A stretch of 64,000 bases of DNA from Peribacillus simplex (GTDB taxonomy: Bacteria; Bacillota; Bacilli; Bacillales; DSM-1321), in assembly GCF_030123325.1 (NCBI RefSeq), contig NZ_CP126106.1:5719870-5783869 (forward strand), written 5' to 3'. Positions 60,923-64,000 of this stretch are shown one piece after another (within the stretch, counting starts at the first letter, position 1; every line of letters starts with the position of its first letter). A program made the translations under genes and the position numbers. The notes beneath the pieces are model-generated. The model ran no database searches. It was not told the DNA's origin and worked only from the letters and a program-made list of their open reading frames with translations.

Positions 60923-61539
60923 TTAACTGGAGTAATGACCAAGTGGCGATATGGCTCAGTCCCACTTGAAGTTGTTTTTATTTTTGGATAATCCAAGAGG
61001 GCATTATGGATGACCTTACGTTCATAGGATGGCATCGGCTCGAGTGAAACAGCTTTACCTGTTTTCATGGCTTTATTTGCCATTCTTTCAGCCAACTGGA
61101 TTAAAGTGTCATTGCGGCGATTCCGATAATCTTCTGCATCTACAGTAATATTCAAAAACTGCTTCGAATACCGATTTGCAACAAGCTGCGCTAAATACTG
61201 AAGTGAATTTAGTGTTTGACCCCTTTTTCCAATCAATAATGCAATTTTATCACCTGATAAATGGAATGTTACGTTCTTCCCTTTACGGGTGACATCAATT
61301 TGTGCATCGACTCCCATTTCCACGCTGACATTCTTCAAAAACCCAAGTGTCTCTTCAATGGGATCTGCAGGCAATGTCACATGGACAATGGCCTTCCTTG
61401 CACCAAATAAACCAAAAAATCCTTTTTTGCCCTCATCTTCTATTTCAATCTCCACGCGATCTTTAGTGCTGTTCAGTTGAGCTAAAGCTAAATTTACTGC
61501 TTCTTCGACAGATTGTCCTGTAGCAGTTACCTTTTTCAC
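60919..61539 (-). CDS. jag: RNA-binding protein Jag (KhpB)
   Basis: A 206-residue protein with an N-terminal Jag domain (TATGQSVEEAVNLALAQL), a KH domain (VTFHLSGDKIALLIGKRGQTLNSLQYL) and an R3H domain (YRNRRNDTLIQLAERMA). It binds RNA and is linked to cell elongation and to SpoIIIJ. It overlaps spoIIIJ by four bases (ATGA). Confidence 0.95.
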   Translation of the reverse strand: MKKVTATGQSVEEAVNLALAQLNSTKDRVEIEIEDEGKKGFFGLFGARKAIVHVTLPADPIEETLGFLKNVSVEMGVDAQIDVTRKGKNVTFHLSGDKIALLIGKRGQTLNSLQYLAQLVANRYSKQFLNITVDAEDYRNRRNDTLIQLAERMANKAMKTGKAVSLEPMPSYERKVIHNALLDYPKIKTTSSGTEPYRHLVITPVK

Positions 61540-62324
61540 TTTTTCTTTGCCCCTCCCGCGTTTTCCGCAGCTGCTTTTCTAAGATCCGGACCTTTGATGA
61601 AATATGTTTGAACGATACCAAAAAGGTTACCAACTACCCAGTAAAGAGAAAGAGCAGCGGGGAAATTAATAGCAAAAACAACAATCATGATTGGCATGAT
61701 GTAAAGCATCATCGTCATTTGTGCCGCCATTTGTGGATTGGAGTTCATTCCAGCCATGGACATTTTTTGCTGAATAAAAGTCGTGATACCTGCAACGACC
61801 GGTAAAATATAATAAGGATCCGGGGAACCTAAATCAAACCAAAGAAAACTATGTAAAGCAATTTCTTCCGTACGGCTGATTGCATGGTAAAATCCGATCA
61901 AAATCGGCATTTGCACCAATATCGGCAAACATCCCGCCAATGGATTCACATTATATTTTGAAAATAGAGCCATTGTTTCTTGCTGTAGTTTTTGTTGTGT
62001 GGCAGCATCTTTTGAGCTGTATTTTGCTTGAAGTTCCTTCATTTCAGGCTGAATGGCCTGCATTGCTTTCGAGCTTTTCACCTGTTTGATCATTAATGGA
62101 AGTAATGCTAAACGAATGATAAGTGTAACACCGATGATTCCCAAACCATAGTTCTCGCCAAATGCTTCAGAAAGCCAAATGATCAGGGCTGATAATGGAT
62201 AGACAATGTATGAATTCCAAAAACCTTCACTCTCCGCAGTAATAGGTTCTTTAATTTCCGTACACCCTGCTAACAACATCATTATCGAGGCTAGTCCAAT
62301 AATGAGTAATATTCGTTTTTTCAA
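61536..62324 (-). CDS. spoIIIJ: membrane protein insertase SpoIIIJ (YidC1)
   Basis: A 262-residue YidC/Oxa1 insertase. The lipoprotein signal LKKRILLIIGLASIMMLLAGC has a cysteine lipobox. Five transmembrane segments follow, with LALLPLMIKQVKSSKAMQAIQ, NPLAGCLPILVQMPILIGFYHA and FPAALSLYWVVGN. It inserts membrane proteins and is needed for sigma-G activation in sporulation. The start is a TTG (62324) behind TTAGGAGG. Length matches B. subtilis (261). Confidence 0.95.
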   Translation of the reverse strand: MKKRILLIIGLASIMMLLAGCTEIKEPITAESEGFWNSYIVYPLSALIIWLSEAFGENYGLGIIGVTLIIRLALLPLMIKQVKSSKAMQAIQPEMKELQAKYSSKDAATQQKLQQETMALFSKYNVNPLAGCLPILVQMPILIGFYHAISRTEEIALHSFLWFDLGSPDPYYILPVVAGITTFIQQKMSMAGMNSNPQMAAQMTMMLYIMPIMIVVFAINFPAALSLYWVVGNLFGIVQTYFIKGPDLRKAAAENAGGAKKK

Positions 62325-62497
62325 CCGTAATTTCCTCCTAACTGCAATCAATCTTTTTTGAAACAATTGTGAACTGTTTATTAGAAGATTTCAAGGAAAA
62401 GTAATCCACTTTTTCCAGTTTACAATCGGAAATTTCTATGTCATCTTTCTCAAGTAACCACATGATTCGAGGAGTGCTTATTCGATATAAGGGGACT

Positions 62498-62854
62498 TTA
62501 TTGTTTTTTCTTTTTAAAGTTTAATGATTTAGAACGTTTCAGGACATGGATCAAGCTGCTTTTCACCTGGAAAAAGTCCATCTCCGCCGCTGGTTTTCGA
62601 GCAATCACAATATAATCCTTACCCTCTTCTATATCTTCTTTCAATTCCAAAAACGCTTGCCGTATGTATCTTTTGATTTGGTTCCTAACAACGGCGTTCC
62701 CGATTTTTTTACTGACTGAAAGGCCGATCCGAAAATAATCCTGACCCGGCTTTTCAAGGACATAGACAACGAATTGCCGATTAGCAGAAGATTCACCTTT
62801 TTTAAACACAAGCTGAAATTCATCCTCTTTCTTAATCCTTAACTTTTTTTTCAT
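62498..62854 (-). CDS. rnpA: ribonuclease P protein component
   Basis: A 118-residue RNase P protein. It starts MKKKLRIKKEDEFQLVFKKG and has the RNR-type motif GNAVVRNQIKRYIRQAFLE and KDYIVIARKPAA. It binds RnpB to mature tRNA 5' ends. The start at 62854 has GAAGGTG upstream; the longer frame extends into the rpmH terminator region. Confidence 0.96.
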   Translation of the reverse strand: MKKKLRIKKEDEFQLVFKKGESSANRQFVVYVLEKPGQDYFRIGLSVSKKIGNAVVRNQIKRYIRQAFLELKEDIEEGKDYIVIARKPAAEMDFFQVKSSLIHVLKRSKSLNFKKKKQ

Positions 62855-62903
62855 TTTTACACCTTCATTACATGAATTGAGTCTCAGTAAATCCCTTATT
62901 TTG

Positions 62904-62935
62904 CGAAAAAAGACCACTGAGACTTTTCAGTGGTC
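62904..62935 (-). terminator. attenuator between rpmH and rnpA
   Basis: GACCACTGA pairs with TCAGTGGTC around a 6-base loop, followed by six T residues, beginning at the rpmH stop. As rnpA has no obvious promoter of its own, it probably sets a lower rnpA level by partial termination. Confidence 0.82.
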
Positions 62936-63069
62936 TATGCAGATAATACTTTTCTGCCCTTACGGCGACGTGCAGCGATTACTCTACGTCCGTTTTTCGT
63001 GCTCATACGTGCACGGAAACCGTGAACTTTACTATGTTTGCGGTTATTCGGTTGATAAGTTCTTTTCAT
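62935..63069 (-). CDS. rpmH: 50S ribosomal protein bL34
   Basis: A 44-residue protein: MKRTYQPNNRKHSKVHGFRA followed by RMSTKNGRRVIAARRRKGRK and VLSA. It is highly basic and the standard length. GGGAGGTG lies nine bases before the ATG, and a near-consensus promoter lies upstream. It marks the left border of oriC in bacilli. Confidence 0.98.
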   Translation of the reverse strand: MKRTYQPNNRKHSKVHGFRARMSTKNGRRVIAARRRKGRKVLSA

Positions 63070-63115
63070 TATATGACACCTCCCTGAGGAATAACAGTTA
63101 AAGACAGTCTTTACA

Positions 63116-63145
63116 ATTATATAGATGGAGGTTTCTACTTGTCAA
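63116..63145 (-). promoter_or_regulatory. rpmH promoter
   Basis: -35 TTGACA (63140-63145) and -10 TATAAT (63116-63121), 18-base spacer; both hexamers are consensus. Confidence 0.88.
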
Positions 63146-63444
63146 CCTCATCCATAAAAATATTTCAATTTTAATGCTCAATGTCCAGTAGGCCTTTTTT
63201 TACTACCTAGCCTATTGTAAATGATTTTGCTCCGAACTGATATAGAAATTTTTGGGGAAAGGGAAATTTCCATCATTTATCCCTGAGCACAAATATGAGA
63301 TTCGCAATGAATCGTCCCTTGATCGACATGAGATTCGACAAATAATAAGTATGAACCTGAATCACTTTCGATCTGTCTCATGCAGGCCTTCCGGCTTGAA
63401 CAACTTGGTTCAGGTTAAATTAATTCGAGCCTATAATCATGGTC

Positions 63445-63674
63445 TGTGGATAAAATTCGACATGTTTTTTTCTATCCACAAACCATTTTATAGACTTTTG
63501 CACATAACAATGGCCTGTGGAAAAGTTTTTCCCACAAGCTCGGTAAGTTGTGGATAAAGTTTTCTAACCCATTGCAAGACGCCTGAATTTCTGATATTAT
63601 ATTTGTGTTTTCACTCTGAATAACTTTATCAACAGGGAACGTTTATCCACAGACTGTGCATAACTTGTGGATAG
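63445..63674. promoter_or_regulatory. oriC: oriC DnaA-box region upstream of dnaA
   Basis: Perfect DnaA boxes in either orientation lie at 63445-63453, 63549-63557 and 63643-63651. TTATNCACA-type TGTGCATAA is at 63656-63664. One-mismatch boxes are at 63472-63480, 63516-63524, 63626-63634 and 63666-63674. An AT-rich stretch follows (63728-63760). It lies between rpmH and dnaA, the position of the upstream (incA/incB) origin cluster of B. subtilis. Confidence 0.9.
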
Positions 63675-63813
63675 TTTATTCGACCTGTGTATATTAATCT
63701 GTCCACAGATGGTGGATATTGTCGAAAACCCTTTTTTCTTCTTTATTATATAATTCTTAAAATACCTGTTGATGAATAAACATTCAAATCTGCACCGGCT
63801 CACCAGATGTAGT

Positions 63814-63832
63814 CTGTACAAAGGTTGTACAG
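63814..63832. other. CTGTACA-N5-TGTACAG inverted repeat before dnaA
   Basis: A perfect 7-base inverted repeat between the oriC boxes and the start of dnaA. It could be an operator. I do not recognise the cognate protein. Confidence 0.6.
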
Positions 63833-63855
63833 CGCAAGATATAGTTTTTAGGCAC

Positions 63856-63886
63856 TTGACATTAAACAACACAAAATCCCTTATAC
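63856..63886 (+). promoter_or_regulatory. candidate dnaA promoter
   Basis: TTGACA (63856-63861) and TTATAC (63881-63886), 19 bases apart on the plus strand. Spacing is long, so the call is weak. Confidence 0.4.
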
Positions 63887-63985
63887 AGCTCACCGAACCT
63901 TTGCTGTCAAAATTAATATAAAGACGGCAATCGATGAGTTTATTTGTGCCTATACATTTAGATACAATTATTAAAAATTTTTTGC

Positions 63986-63994
63986 AAAGGAGGG
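63986..63994 (+). promoter_or_regulatory. ribosome binding site of dnaA (gene starts beyond the window)
   Basis: AAAGGAGGG is six bases from the window end. By gene order the next codon starts dnaA. Confidence 0.75.
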
Positions 63995-64000
63995 ATAAGT

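Noticed and set aside
63295..63337. Direct repeat ATGAGATTCG (63295-63304 and 63328-63337) in the rpmH-dnaA gap
   Set aside because: Two short copies only; could be chance in an AT-rich region.
63597..63893. 98-codon minus-strand frame upstream of dnaA
   Set aside because: It covers the DnaA-box region of oriC and has no ribosome site.

Overview
The window is a chromosomal segment from a low-G+C, spore-forming Bacillaceae bacterium. The right-hand end carries the conserved origin-proximal order known from Bacillus subtilis: rpmH-rnpA-spoIIIJ-jag-mnmE-mnmG-rsmG-noc-soj-spo0J-yyaC, then ychF, rpsF-ssb-rpsR, yybS-gdpP-rplI-dnaC, purA, the walRKHIJ-htrC operon and rlmH. spoIIIJ, spo0J, noc and yyaC show a sporulating Firmicute. 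The style resembles Peribacillus or Priestia, but the species cannot be fixed from this sequence alone. The last bases are a strong Shine-Dalgarno sequence, almost certainly that of dnaA, so position 64000 sits at oriC and replication runs from there toward position 1. Most genes lie on the minus strand and are therefore co-directional with replication. The exceptions are gdhA, a VTC-domain gene, an alpha-amylase, pepT, a heme monooxygenase-like gene and yyaC.

Layout. 1-5 kb: a partial class I rRNA methyltransferase, an orphan PTS EIIC-like membrane protein, and a gltC-type LysR regulator divergent from gdhA. 5-11 kb: a complete ribose operon rbsRKDACB with a perfect cre/RbsR-type operator at its start. 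11-19.6 kb: a six-gene NRPS-independent siderophore operon in the exact rhbABCDEF order of rhizobactin 1021, most likely making schizokinen, behind a promoter whose spacer is a Fur-box-like sequence repeated as a perfect inverted copy. 19.8-21.1 kb: a VTC-domain gene followed by a broken DUF4956 gene and a small transposable-element-like insertion. 21-30.5 kb: cytoplasmic alpha-amylase, pepT, katE with a sigma-B-like promoter, dbpA helicase, an IsdG-like monooxygenase, an rlmN-family gene and rlmH. 31-40 kb: a small CxxH/CxxC protein flanked by DnaA boxes, htrC, the WalRK operon and an M23 peptidase. 40.4-40.8 kb: four tRNAs. 41-64 kb: the conserved origin-proximal housekeeping block.

The most interesting non-coding features are these. 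(1) Two copies of a ~210-220 bp element have 23-bp terminal inverted repeats and 8-bp target duplications, which looks like an ISL3-type MITE. Each encloses a GC-rich ~125-bp core repeat that also occurs twice on its own. (2) DnaA-box clusters lie outside oriC, around the CxxH/CxxC gene and in the jag-mnmE gap. (3) A parS site lies inside spo0J, and a perfect 20-bp parS-like palindrome lies between ssb and rpsF. (4) Regulatory sites with good consensus matches include PurR boxes at purA and a WalR box upstream of the M23 peptidase. I saw no CRISPR array, prophage or intact insertion sequence.
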